From Alphaproteobacteria bacterium (lineage in GTDB: Bacteria; Pseudomonadota; Alphaproteobacteria; Rickettsiales; SXRF01), in NCBI GenBank assembly GCA_025360605.1, contig JANYBV010000052.1:124001-188000 (forward strand): a stretch of DNA of 64,000 nucleotides. Reading direction: 5' to 3'. Below the pieces are notes generated by a model. That model saw only the letters and a program-made list of their open reading frames with translations, was not told the origin of the DNA and searched no databases. A program made the translations under genes and the position numbers. Shown piece by piece: positions 16,783-25,294 of the stretch; positions within the stretch are counted from its first letter, which is position 1, and each line of letters begins with the position of its first letter.

Positions 16783-17724
16783 TTAATGCCCTGCCAGAAA
16801 ACGCTCAGCTTCCAATGCGGCCATACAGCCCGTACCGGCAGCGGTCACGGCCTGACGGAAAATCTTATCCTGCACGTCACCGGCGGCGAACACACCGGCG
16901 ATGTTTGTTTTGGTGCTTCCGGCAGTGGTGACGATGTATCCGTCAGCATCGGTAGTGATTGTGCCTTTGAATAATTCGGTATTGGGCGTGTGGCCGATGG
17001 CGACAAACGCACCGTCGGTTTTCAGTTCACTAATCGCGCCTGTCTTGAGGTTTTTGAGCTTGACCGCTGTCAGCGAGTTAGGATTTTCGGTGCCGATGAA
17101 TTCTTCGACCGCGCTATCCCATATCACTGCCACTTTCGGATTTTTGAACAGACGTTCTTGACCAATTTTTTCCGCACGCAAACTATCGCGGCGGTGAATC
17201 AGTGTTACTTTCGTGGCGTGGTTGGTAAGATAGAGCGCTTCTTCAACCGCGCTGTTGCCACCACCAATTACCACCACTTCCTTGCCCTTAAAGAAAAATC
17301 CGTCACAGGTGGCACAGGCCGAGATGCCAAATCCGGCAAATTTTTTCTCACTAGGAATACCAAGCCAGCGCGCGGTTGCACCCGTGGCAATCACCAGCGA
17401 ATCCGCCGTGTAGGTATCACCCGATTCCCCCACCGCCGTAAACGGGCGCTTGGAAAAATCCACCGTCATGATCGTATCATGCAGTATTTTGGTGCCTACA
17501 TTAGCCGCCTGTTTTTCCATCTGCTCCATCAGCCACGGCCCCTTAACCGCGTGTTCAAAGCCGGGGAAATTCTCCACATCCGTGGTGATGGTGAGCTGTC
17601 CGCCCGGTTGCAATCCGTGTACCATGATAGGGTTAAGCGAGGCACGTGCAGCATAAATAGCTGCCGTGCAACCGGCAGCGCCTGATCCGATGATAAGGAC
17701 TTTGGTGTGATGTGTGGCAGGCAT
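16783..17724 (-). CDS. trxB: Thioredoxin-disulfide reductase
   Basis: This is a 313-residue FAD/NADPH flavoprotein. It has GSGAAGCTAAIYAARA (FAD-binding GxGxxG, residues ~13-28), ATGATARWLGIPSE, the redox-active Cys137-Ala-Thr-Cys140 in SACATCDGFFFKGK, the NADPH motif VIGGGNSAVEEALYL, and the C-terminal FAD motif GVFAAGDVQDKIFRQAVTAA. It passes electrons from NADPH to thioredoxin in the cytoplasm. It lies downstream of peroxiredoxin and a DUF305 gene on the same strand, 13 bp after the latter, which fits a peroxide-detoxification unit. No thioredoxin gene is in the window. Confidence 0.96.
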   Translation of the reverse strand: MPATHHTKVLIIGSGAAGCTAAIYAARASLNPIMVHGLQPGGQLTITTDVENFPGFEHAVKGPWLMEQMEKQAANVGTKILHDTIMTVDFSKRPFTAVGESGDTYTADSLVIATGATARWLGIPSEKKFAGFGISACATCDGFFFKGKEVVVIGGGNSAVEEALYLTNHATKVTLIHRRDSLRAEKIGQERLFKNPKVAVIWDSAVEEFIGTENPNSLTAVKLKNLKTGAISELKTDGAFVAIGHTPNTELFKGTITTDADGYIVTTAGSTKTNIAGVFAAGDVQDKIFRQAVTAAGTGCMAALEAERFLAGH

Positions 17725-17737
17725 AAAACTAATGATC

Positions 17738-18457
17738 TTACTGTTGGGTTGTTTTAGCTGGTTTCTTTTTATGGTGGAGCTTTTTCTTAACTGGTTTGGC
17801 GGGAGCTGGCGGAGTATGCGTTTCCAGCCATTCCTTCATCATAGCAATTTCCTGCTGTTGTGAATTGAAAATATTAGAAGCCAGCTTGTGGATTTCCTGA
17901 TTGCTGCCTGAACGCAATTCAATCGCTGCCATAGCCACCGCACCCTGATGGTGCGGAATCATGCCGCGCACGAAATCGAGGTCGGCATCGCCGGTATAGT
18001 CGATCATCATATCACAGTGCATGGTGGCCATTGCTACTTTATAGGCCCCCACTTCTTCGGTTTCTTTTTTCGGTGCAGCCGCGTTATTTCTGCCCGCTGC
18101 CCATGTTGTCATCAGACCTATTTCTTCACCTTGACCAAAGACAATCCATTTAGCAAATTCCATAATTTTAGGGTCTTTACCGAATTTCAGTTCCACCTTC
18201 GCCATGTCGACCGCGCCTTGATGGTGCGGGATCATACCGTTAACAAAATCAAGATCCGTGTCGCCCGTGTAGGTGATGTTCATGCCGCGATGCATTTTAT
18301 CCATCGCTTCGCTGAACGCACAGGTTGAGCATTGCGGCTCCTCCTTGTGGCTTTCCGTTTTATGATGTGAACGGCCCTTCGCTTCTGCCGCAAGAGGATA
18401 TGCAAAAATACTAGCAGACACTACTGCCGCAGTTGTAAAAACCGTCCACATTTTCAT
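17738..18457 (-). CDS. Exported protein with two DUF305 copies
   Basis: This 239-residue protein has a Sec signal peptide (cleavage likely after AAEA, ~26). The mature part carries two DUF305-like units, each with a Met/His-rich start (MDKMHRGMNITYTGDTDLDF at ~52; MATMHCDMMIDYTGDADLDF at ~143) and an identical core GMIPHHQGAV. The units therefore arose by duplication. The His/Met-rich motifs suggest metal binding (copper has been proposed for relatives), but the family's activity is unsettled. The tail is Lys/His/Pro-rich. It sits between peroxiredoxin (20 bp) and trxB (13 bp), suggesting a periplasmic redox or metal-stress role. Confidence 0.85.
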   Translation of the reverse strand: MKMWTVFTTAAVVSASIFAYPLAAEAKGRSHHKTESHKEEPQCSTCAFSEAMDKMHRGMNITYTGDTDLDFVNGMIPHHQGAVDMAKVELKFGKDPKIMEFAKWIVFGQGEEIGLMTTWAAGRNNAAAPKKETEEVGAYKVAMATMHCDMMIDYTGDADLDFVRGMIPHHQGAVAMAAIELRSGSNQEIHKLASNIFNSQQQEIAMMKEWLETHTPPAPAKPVKKKLHHKKKPAKTTQQ

Positions 18458-18477
18458 AAGATTACTTTCGTATAGAA

Positions 18478-19116
18478 TTAAAGTTTCGTAGCATTTTTCT
18501 TGAGGTATTTGGCAACGCCTTCAGCGGTTGCACTCATACCTTCTTCGCCGCGTTCCCAACCAGCAGGGCACACTTCGCCGTGTTCTTCGTGGAACTGCAA
18601 CGCATCCACCATACGCAGCGCTTCATCCACGTTGCGGCCCAGCGGCAGGTCATTCACCACCTGATGACGGACAACACCGTTACCGTCAATCATGAAATTA
18701 CCACGGAACGCTACCGCGCCACCAACCAGCACGTCATAGTCACGCGCGATAGATTTGGTGAGGTCGGACACGAGCGGGAACTGGATGTTGCCGATGCCAC
18801 CTTTATCAACCGGCGTATTTTTCCACGCCAGATGGGTAAAGTGCGAATCCACCGACACACCGATCACTTCGGTTTTGCGGAGTTTGAATTCCTTGATACG
18901 GTTATTGAACGCAATGATTTCTGAAGGACAGACGAAAGTGAAATCGAGCGGATAAAAGAATAATACACCGATTTTACCTTTTTTGGTGACTTTGCCGGAC
19001 GCATCTTTTTTAATGCCAAGATAGTTCAGCAGGTTAAAATTTTCATCAATGCTGTCATCAGGCATAACGGCCTTAGCGGTAAAGTCGGGGGCGGATTTTC
19101 CAACCAGTACACTCAT
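18478..19116 (-). CDS. 2-Cys peroxiredoxin (AhpC/TSA family)
   Basis: This 212-residue thiol peroxidase carries the peroxidatic Cys63 in FYPLDFTFVCPSE and the resolving Cys183 in GEVCPAGW, the typical 2-Cys arrangement. It reduces hydrogen peroxide and organic hydroperoxides, and thioredoxin plus the nearby TrxB could recycle it. An insertion around residues 34-48 (GIKKDASGKVTKKGK) lengthens an N-terminal loop. The ATG at 19116 is chosen because GGAG lies 7-8 nt upstream; an open frame continues to 19170 but crosses the predicted promoter. It is the first gene of the prx-DUF305-trxB run. Confidence 0.95.
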   Translation of the reverse strand: MSVLVGKSAPDFTAKAVMPDDSIDENFNLLNYLGIKKDASGKVTKKGKIGVLFFYPLDFTFVCPSEIIAFNNRIKEFKLRKTEVIGVSVDSHFTHLAWKNTPVDKGGIGNIQFPLVSDLTKSIARDYDVLVGGAVAFRGNFMIDGNGVVRHQVVNDLPLGRNVDEALRMVDALQFHEEHGEVCPAGWERGEEGMSATAEGVAKYLKKNATKL

Positions 19117-19168
19117 TTTTTTCTCCATTGGATAGGCGTTAAAACAGAACTTATCTTTAAACGTTGTC

Positions 19169-19196
19169 AATATAGTGCCAAATAGTTAGGATTCAA
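19169..19196 (-). promoter_or_regulatory. Putative promoter of the peroxiredoxin operon
   Basis: On the minus strand TTGAAT (19196-19191) and TATATT (19174-19169) are separated by 16 bp. Transcription would begin around 19162, about 45 nt before the peroxiredoxin ATG. It lies in the divergent region shared with the gene at 19230. Confidence 0.45.
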
Positions 19197-19229
19197 GCAG
19201 TGTTCTTACAATGGGAAAAAAGATAACCG

Positions 19230-20831
19230 ATGCGCTTTGGCAATCGCAAACTACTCGTGGCAATCCTCGTTATTTGTGCCACTTTTATATATAGCTGCCA
19301 GTTGCGCGCACCGCTGCTTGGCACATTGTCGGATACCCACCACCAATGGCTGACCGGTTCAAGCATCAAGTTTACCGATTACTGGATGGAGGATGGATTC
19401 TGGGCGGATGACGGCCTGACGATGGATTATCCACGAACTATTGAAAAGCAGGCCATTCAGGACAGAGGCCCCTATTTTTCCTATCCTTCTGGCTCCACGA
19501 TCGAGATTTACCTGCTGAGACAACTGGTTCCGCACATACCGGCCATAACCGTCATCCGCTATTTCGACCTGTTTAACCAGTTGGCCGTAGCGTTAACTCT
19601 GGCGGCGATTGTGATACTCAGCTGCCGCAGTCACCTGATGGCAATCAGCGCGGCTCTCATTTATATATTTCATCCGATACCGATGTACTGGCATTCGATG
19701 GTGTATTTCGCCGATCAGGCGATTATTCTTCCTTTTTCACTCGTATTGCTGCTGGAATTACTTATCCGCCAGTCACTTCCGTGCCACCGGCGCAATAAAC
19801 TGCTAGCGGCACAATCCCTGCTGCTGACCATGGCAGCGTTTACCGACTGGCTGGCAGTGATGCTTATCACCAGCATCGGCATCTTCCGACTGATAAGCCC
19901 CATTAATGAGCGTATTTCATTTCGCTATCTGGTAAAAACCGCTTTGCAGCTAGGGGCAGGCCCCGCCATTGCCTTGTCGGTGTGGGCATGGCAGGTCTAT
20001 CTGATGGATGGGTATGAGTTCCTGAAGTGGAATTTCAGCTACAGGGCCAATACCGGCCTTCCCAACCCAATAGAACGCTTCAGCCAGCTTTTTGTGAAAC
20101 GCTTCGTTTTTGATTATTTCCGTGATGATGAAATCTACCTGTTTTACCTGTCGTTTATATTCTGCATCTACCAGTTCATTGTTAACCGAAAAAACCCTGT
20201 CATCTGCGTTTCTCTGATCTCCATGCTAACGTGCATGCTTATGGCATTTGTCTTCTACCAGCATACGTGGGAGCATGATTTTACCGCCCTGAAATTCATG
20301 GTGCCGCTGGCACTGATAAGCTATGGTATTATGCCGGCATACCTTGCCGACGGTGCCGAAAAATTCTTCCCCCGTTTTAAAGATGCCTCGCTGTGTGTCT
20401 TCATCGCCCTTGCCGTCTATAGCTACCGCGTCAACAACGAACATTTTGTCAAATGGAACGTGCAATACCCCAATCCACACGTGTTCCATCAGGATCTGGC
20501 ACTGTGGATTGGCAAAAACTCGACGTTCGACAATGTGTTTATTGGTAAAAATTTCACGATAGCCCACATCCCGCCGCAAAAAATATCCATGTCACACCAT
20601 GCCGTATATAGTTTCGATAAGTTGGCAGAGCTCGATACATTTATAAAATCTACGCCGCACGATGCAAAGTTCCTCGGCATTATTTCCAAGAATGACGCCA
20701 GAAACTGCCCAATCAACACCGCTGATATTATCGCCCATGTGCAATCAGAACGAATTGAGTGGCTTATCGTCAAACTGGATATGGATTCGGATGCCGCACT
20801 TAAACGTTGTTTTACCGCAGAAGTGAAGTAA
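19230..20831 (+). CDS. Polytopic membrane protein, GT-C glycosyltransferase-like
   Basis: This 533-residue protein has about ten hydrophobic segments and a soluble C-terminal region (~400-533). An acidic/aromatic first periplasmic loop (DGLTMDYPR, then GPYFSYPSGSTIEIYLL) resembles the catalytic loops of GT-C/PMT-like enzymes, which use lipid-phosphate sugars. I do not recognise a specific family, and GT-C membership is inferred from topology and the loop. It is divergent from the peroxiredoxin operon and followed 37 bp later by SURF1. Two further proteins of this general kind are at 28051 and 54431. Confidence 0.6.
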   Translation: MRFGNRKLLVAILVICATFIYSCQLRAPLLGTLSDTHHQWLTGSSIKFTDYWMEDGFWADDGLTMDYPRTIEKQAIQDRGPYFSYPSGSTIEIYLLRQLVPHIPAITVIRYFDLFNQLAVALTLAAIVILSCRSHLMAISAALIYIFHPIPMYWHSMVYFADQAIILPFSLVLLLELLIRQSLPCHRRNKLLAAQSLLLTMAAFTDWLAVMLITSIGIFRLISPINERISFRYLVKTALQLGAGPAIALSVWAWQVYLMDGYEFLKWNFSYRANTGLPNPIERFSQLFVKRFVFDYFRDDEIYLFYLSFIFCIYQFIVNRKNPVICVSLISMLTCMLMAFVFYQHTWEHDFTALKFMVPLALISYGIMPAYLADGAEKFFPRFKDASLCVFIALAVYSYRVNNEHFVKWNVQYPNPHVFHQDLALWIGKNSTFDNVFIGKNFTIAHIPPQKISMSHHAVYSFDKLAELDTFIKSTPHDAKFLGIISKNDARNCPINTADIIAHVQSERIEWLIVKLDMDSDAALKRCFTAEVK

Positions 20832-20868
20832 TATCCGCACGATTCAAACCACGATCATGTGACATCAA

Positions 20869-21570
20869 ATGACATTCCGAAAACCACAGTTAATTCCCCT
20901 GCTTTTTATTGTAATTGCCGTTTCCACCCTCTTTTCACTGGGCATCTGGCAGTTGCAGCGGTTGCAGTGGAAGCAGGCGATGATCGCCACTATTGAATAT
21001 GGACAGTCCCTCCCCGCGCTGGGCACACTGCCACAGGACGCCACGGGTCTGGATTACCGCAAGGTGATGCTCACCGGCACTTTTGTGCATGATAAAGCCT
21101 TGCACATGGTGGGACATCCGAAAGACAGCGCCCCCGGATTTTTTATCGTCACCCCATTCAAGCTGGATGATGATGGTCGCACCATCCTTATCAACCGTGG
21201 CTACAGCCCGAAAGACCACGAAAGCAAACCCGAAGGTGTGCAAACCGTGTCGGGAATTATCCGCCCTGTGCGCATCAAGCGCCCTTTCTCGCCGGATAAT
21301 TTCCCTGATAAGAATCTCTGGTTTTATGAAGACATCGGCGCTATGTCGAAAGCCACTGGCATGGAACTCACCCCGATTGTGGTGGAAGCCGTGGGTGAGG
21401 CGCAAAAGGATATTTATCCAACCCCCAGCGATGGAAAAATATCCCTACGAAACGACCATTTGAACTACGCTATTACGTGGTTTTTGCTGGCAGCCATAGG
21501 GCTGATTATGTTCGCAATCTACCACCGCGAACCTAAAAAGCTTGAGCAGGAACCTACCGAAATAACCTAA
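20869..21570 (+). CDS. SURF1 family cytochrome oxidase assembly protein
   Basis: This 233-residue protein has transmembrane helices at each end (LIPLLFIVIAVSTLFSLGIW and WFLLAAIGLIMFAIY) enclosing a periplasmic domain. Family signatures are present: LGIWQLQRLQWK, YRKVMLTGTF, GFFIVTPFKLDDDGRTILIN followed by RGY, LWFYEDIGAM and NDHLNYAITWF. SURF1/Shy1 assists haem a insertion into subunit I of aa3-type cytochrome c oxidase. No oxidase gene is in the window. It ends 6 bp before a small convergent gene. Confidence 0.93.
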   Translation: MTFRKPQLIPLLFIVIAVSTLFSLGIWQLQRLQWKQAMIATIEYGQSLPALGTLPQDATGLDYRKVMLTGTFVHDKALHMVGHPKDSAPGFFIVTPFKLDDDGRTILINRGYSPKDHESKPEGVQTVSGIIRPVRIKRPFSPDNFPDKNLWFYEDIGAMSKATGMELTPIVVEAVGEAQKDIYPTPSDGKISLRNDHLNYAITWFLLAAIGLIMFAIYHREPKKLEQEPTEIT

Positions 21571-21576
21571 TAACGC

Positions 21577-21777
21577 TTAGTTGCTTTTTTGTGCGTGCTG
21601 GTTGGACACAGGCGCGCCTTGCAAGGTTTGTTTCAGAATGGGATCATCAATTATGGTATCGAGAACACTCATCAGCGGATTGAGCAAACCTGTGTGCTGC
21701 GCTTGCCGAATGATTTCTTTGGCTTCCTCATACCCGTTCTGGGGTGCCGAGTCGCCGGATTTATGACTACCTGCCAT
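21577..21777 (-). CDS. Small protein of unknown function (66 aa)
   Basis: This short, mostly helical soluble protein contains SAPQNGYEEAKEIIRQAQ and LLNPLMSVLDTIIDDPILKQ. A perfect GGAGG lies 5 nt before the ATG, much better than chance and the main reason to call it real. It is convergent with SURF1 (6-bp gap) and divergent from the M32 peptidase gene. The family is not recognised and there are no membrane or metal motifs. Confidence 0.6.
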   Translation of the reverse strand: MAGSHKSGDSAPQNGYEEAKEIIRQAQHTGLLNPLMSVLDTIIDDPILKQTLQGAPVSNQHAQKSN

Positions 21778-21854
21778 AATGCCTCCGTATTTGTTTGACT
21801 TACATGTCTTAACTGTTGCATTTTACCATAATTTTTTAACATTTCAAAAAGAAA

Positions 21855-23360
21855 ATGAGCCCCCCCTTTATGACCCCCTATTTTGAGCTGGAATCCATAT
21901 TTAAGCGCTGGTCGGCCGTCCGCTCTGCCAGTGCCATGCTGGGGTGGGACAACGCCACCATGATGCCGGAAAATTCCGGTGACGCACGCGGGGAACAGCT
22001 CTCTGCCCTTGCCGATATCTGCCACGAAATCATTACCCAACCCAAACTAGGCGACCTGTTTGCCAAGGCCGAGGCACAAAATAACACCCTCAATGACTGG
22101 CAAACCGCCAATCTCCATGAAATGAAACGCTGCTGGCAGCACGCCACCGCCGTGCCCGCTGATCTGGTGACGGCTATTTCCAACGCCACCCACGAATCGG
22201 AACTTTTTTGGCGCAAAGCACGGAAAGAAAATAATTTTAAAGCCTTCCTTCCTTATCAGGAAAAGGTGCTGAAACTCACACGTGAATCCGCTGCCGCCAA
22301 AGCTTCGGCGCTCAATCTATCACCTTATGACGCGCTGCTCGACCAATATGATGCGGGTACGACCTCGGCGATGATCGACAGCATTTTTGACGATCTTGCT
22401 ATTTTCCTGCCCGATTTTATCGCCAAAGTAACTGCCTTGCAAGACAAACAACCCGCGCCCGTTGAAGTATCCGGCCCCTTCCCCGCCGCCACCCAGAAAA
22501 TGCTCGGACGCATGATGATGGAAAAGCTGGGCTTTGATTTCACGCGTGGCCGCCTCGATGAAAGCACCCACCCGTTCTGCGGCGGCGTTCCCGGGGACAT
22601 CCGCCTGACCACACGCTATAACGAAGAGGATTTCCTCTCCGGCTTTTTTGGCGTGATGCATGAAACCGGACACGCGCTTTATGAAATGGGTCTGCCTGCC
22701 CAGTGGCGCAACCAACCTGTGGGCGAGGCACGCGGCATGGCGTTTCATGAAAGCCAGTCGCTGCTGGTAGAAATGCAGCTGACGATGAATAAAGATTTCC
22801 TGTCTTATGTCGTGCCGCTGATGCGCGAAGCCTTTAAGGTGAGCGGCCCCGAATGGACACCTGATAACATTTACCGTCTGGTGACGCGCGTGAAACCGTC
22901 CTTGATCCGTGTGGATGCCGACGAAGCCACCTATCCCGCGCATGTCATCCTGCGTTACCGCCTCGAAAAACAAATGATTGCGGGCACGCTGGAAGTCAAA
23001 GACCTGCCCGACGCCTGGGCCGCGCAAATGCAACAATTGCTTGGTATCACCCCTGACACCGATGCTAACGGCTGCATGCAGGACATACACTGGCCAGACG
23101 GCGCGTTCGGTTATTTCCCCACCTACACGCTCGGAGCTATGACCGCCGCACAGCTGATGGCAACCATCCAGACCGCGCTTCCCGACCTTGGTGCATCGTT
23201 ACGCAAAGGGGAATTCAGGCCGTTGTTTGAGTGGCTTGGGGTGCATGTGCATTCGCTGGGATCAAAATACTCATCGCCGGATTTACTCAAACATGCCACT
23301 GGCAAAACACTCGATGCTTCTGTATACAAGAAGCACCTTGAACAACGTTATCTGAGTTAA
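21855..23360 (+). CDS. M32 family (Taq-type) metallocarboxypeptidase
   Basis: This 501-residue zinc carboxypeptidase removes C-terminal residues other than proline. The zinc motif HETGH is at residues 269-273 (FGVMHETGHALYEMG), and the family markers DESTHPF (235-241), GDIRLTTRY, the EARGMAFHESQSLL third-ligand region and VDADEATYPAHVILRY are present. Length is normal and no signal peptide is seen, so it is cytoplasmic. Two ATGs (21855 and 21870) are possible starts and neither has a strong ribosome-binding site. It is followed by thrC after 5 bp. Confidence 0.95.
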   Translation: MSPPFMTPYFELESIFKRWSAVRSASAMLGWDNATMMPENSGDARGEQLSALADICHEIITQPKLGDLFAKAEAQNNTLNDWQTANLHEMKRCWQHATAVPADLVTAISNATHESELFWRKARKENNFKAFLPYQEKVLKLTRESAAAKASALNLSPYDALLDQYDAGTTSAMIDSIFDDLAIFLPDFIAKVTALQDKQPAPVEVSGPFPAATQKMLGRMMMEKLGFDFTRGRLDESTHPFCGGVPGDIRLTTRYNEEDFLSGFFGVMHETGHALYEMGLPAQWRNQPVGEARGMAFHESQSLLVEMQLTMNKDFLSYVVPLMREAFKVSGPEWTPDNIYRLVTRVKPSLIRVDADEATYPAHVILRYRLEKQMIAGTLEVKDLPDAWAAQMQQLLGITPDTDANGCMQDIHWPDGAFGYFPTYTLGAMTAAQLMATIQTALPDLGASLRKGEFRPLFEWLGVHVHSLGSKYSSPDLLKHATGKTLDASVYKKHLEQRYLS

Positions 23361-23365
23361 GCCCT

Positions 23366-24766
23366 GTGACCATCCGATATATCTCAACGCGCGGAAGCGC
23401 CCCCGTACTTTCCTTTGAAGATGTCGTCCTTGCCGGACTGGCAACCGATGGCGGATTATACATCCCCGAACATGTGCAGGAATTTTCCATGGCGGAAATT
23501 GATGCCATGCAATCGATGAATTATGCCGAACTCGCCTTTACCGTCATCTCGCGCTTTATAGACACCAGCATCAAGCCGGATGTGTTGCAAGGCATTATCG
23601 CCGAATCATATAAATCATTCCGCCACGCAGCCGTTGCCCCCTTAAAACAAATCGATGGGCATAGCTTCGTACTTGAATTGTTCCATGGTCCGACACTGGC
23701 ATTCAAGGATTTCGCTATGCAGTTCCTTGGCCGCCTGATCGACCATATCCTCGATAAAAAGAGCCAGAAAGCCGTCGTTATCGGCGCAACCTCCGGCGAT
23801 ACCGGCTCGGCAGCCATTGCCGCCTGTCAGGGCCGCAAAAACATGGACATCTATATCCTGCACCCCAAGGGCCGCGTGTCCGAGGTGCAACGCAAGCAGA
23901 TGACGAGCGTGCTGGATAACAACGTCCACAATATCGCTATCGATGGCACGTTTGACGATTGTCAGGACATTGTGAAGGCGTTGTTCGCCGATGCTGAATT
24001 CCGCAAAAAACATAACCTCACCGCCGTGAATTCCATCAACTGGGCTCGCATCGTTGCCCAGATTGTCTATTATTTTTATTCCGCCCTCGCCCTTGGCGCT
24101 CCCGCTAAAAATGTTAGCTTTGCCGTCCCTACCGGTAATTTCGGCGACATCTATGCCGGATATATGGCGCGTCGCCTCGGCCTTGGCATTGACCAGCTTA
24201 TCATCGCCACCAATAGCAACGACATTCTCGCGCGCTGCCTTGCCACCGGAACCTACAGCATGGAAGGGGTGAAACCCACCTTAAGCCCAAGCATGGACAT
24301 CCAGATTTCCAGTAACTTCGAGCGCCTGTTGTTCGACCTTTACGACTTCGACGGCAAAGCCATTAACGATATGATGACCAAGCTGCGTACCGATAAAAAA
24401 ATTACGCTCTCGACGCTGGCATGGAACCGCTTCAAAGCTGAATTTTCAGCGTGCGCGGTTACGGATGAAGAAACCAAGCGCACCATCGCCACAACCTTCA
24501 ACACCACCGGCGAGCTGCTGGACCCACACACCGCCGTCGGCCTTGCCGCCGGACAACGTGTACGCAAGAAAACCGGCGCACCGCTGATCGTACTTGGCAC
24601 CGCCCATCCAGCCAAATTCCCCGACGCGGTGAAAGCCGCCAGCGGCGTTGCACCTGAATTGCCACCGCACCTGAAAGATCTGATGTCACGCAAGGAACGC
24701 TGCGAGGACATGGCCAACGATGTGTCGAAAGTCAGAGAGTTCATTAATGCCAAGAGCGTCGCTTGA
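23366..24766 (+). CDS. thrC: Threonine synthase
   Basis: This is a 466-residue PLP enzyme converting O-phosphohomoserine to threonine. It has the N-terminal MTIRYISTRG, LATDGGLYIPE, the Schiff-base Lys114 in GPTLAFKDFAMQFLG, VIGATSGDTGSAAIAACQGR, NSINWARIVAQIVYYFY and VPTGNFGDIYAGY. This is the long form found in Proteobacteria and yeast. It starts with GTG at 23366; no ATG fits, and the N-terminus matches the family exactly. Its TGA overlaps the ATG of the GNAT gene (TGATG), implying translational coupling. Confidence 0.96.
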   Translation: MTIRYISTRGSAPVLSFEDVVLAGLATDGGLYIPEHVQEFSMAEIDAMQSMNYAELAFTVISRFIDTSIKPDVLQGIIAESYKSFRHAAVAPLKQIDGHSFVLELFHGPTLAFKDFAMQFLGRLIDHILDKKSQKAVVIGATSGDTGSAAIAACQGRKNMDIYILHPKGRVSEVQRKQMTSVLDNNVHNIAIDGTFDDCQDIVKALFADAEFRKKHNLTAVNSINWARIVAQIVYYFYSALALGAPAKNVSFAVPTGNFGDIYAGYMARRLGLGIDQLIIATNSNDILARCLATGTYSMEGVKPTLSPSMDIQISSNFERLLFDLYDFDGKAINDMMTKLRTDKKITLSTLAWNRFKAEFSACAVTDEETKRTIATTFNTTGELLDPHTAVGLAAGQRVRKKTGAPLIVLGTAHPAKFPDAVKAASGVAPELPPHLKDLMSRKERCEDMANDVSKVREFINAKSVA

Positions 24767-25293
24767 TGAGTGTAGCTGATATGACCACCAAAACGGCTGC
24801 CGGAACCTCACTGACCATCATACCGGCCGGAAAAAAGGAAATGTCGCATGTGATCATGCTGGCGCACCGCATCTGGCCAACGGCCTATGAGGGCATCCTC
24901 ACGCCGGAACAAATCGGGAACATGCTGGAACGCATTTACACCTATGACAACCTGCAGAAAGAAACCGATGCCGGACACCAGTTTCAGGTCGCTTATCTTG
25001 GCAACATGCCCGTAGGCTATGGCTCTGCGTATATTGATGACGATATCATCTGGCTCAAAAAACTGTATGTCGACCCGAACTATCAAGGCCAGCGCATCGG
25101 TGTGCACCTGATGCATGCCACCGTGTCGCCGTTGCTCCCAGCCTCGGAGATCCGTTTGCTGGCTAACCCGAATAACATTCCCGCACACCGTTTTTATGAG
25201 CATCTCGGTTTCACCCAGATTGGTACTGTACCCGTCAAAATGGGCGACTGGGAATTTTGTGACTGCCTCTTTTCCATGAAATTGACACCCTGA
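24766..25293 (+). CDS. GNAT family N-acetyltransferase
   Basis: This is a ~175-residue acetyl-CoA-dependent transferase. The GNAT fold is seen in MLAHRIWPTAYEGILTPEQI, GYGSAYIDDDIIWLKKLYVD (beta4/beta5), the acetyl-CoA loop YQGQRIGVHLMHATVS and the C-terminal LLANPNNIPAHRFYEHLGF (beta6/alpha4). The substrate is unknown. The ATG at 24766 overlaps the thrC stop by one base, and the M16 peptidase begins one nucleotide after its own stop, so the three genes form a tight operon seen in related Alphaproteobacteria. Confidence 0.9.
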   Translation: MSVADMTTKTAAGTSLTIIPAGKKEMSHVIMLAHRIWPTAYEGILTPEQIGNMLERIYTYDNLQKETDAGHQFQVAYLGNMPVGYGSAYIDDDIIWLKKLYVDPNYQGQRIGVHLMHATVSPLLPASEIRLLANPNNIPAHRFYEHLGFTQIGTVPVKMGDWEFCDCLFSMKLTP

Positions 25294-25294
25294 T

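Noticed and set aside
16990-17685. A 231-codon open frame opposite trxB
   Set aside because: Arg/His-rich antisense shadow; trxB on the other strand has all its motifs.
22320-23090. A 256-codon open frame opposite the M32 peptidase gene
   Set aside because: Antisense shadow of a long GC-rich gene with clear catalytic motifs; the antisense product is His/Gly-rich with no recognisable domain.
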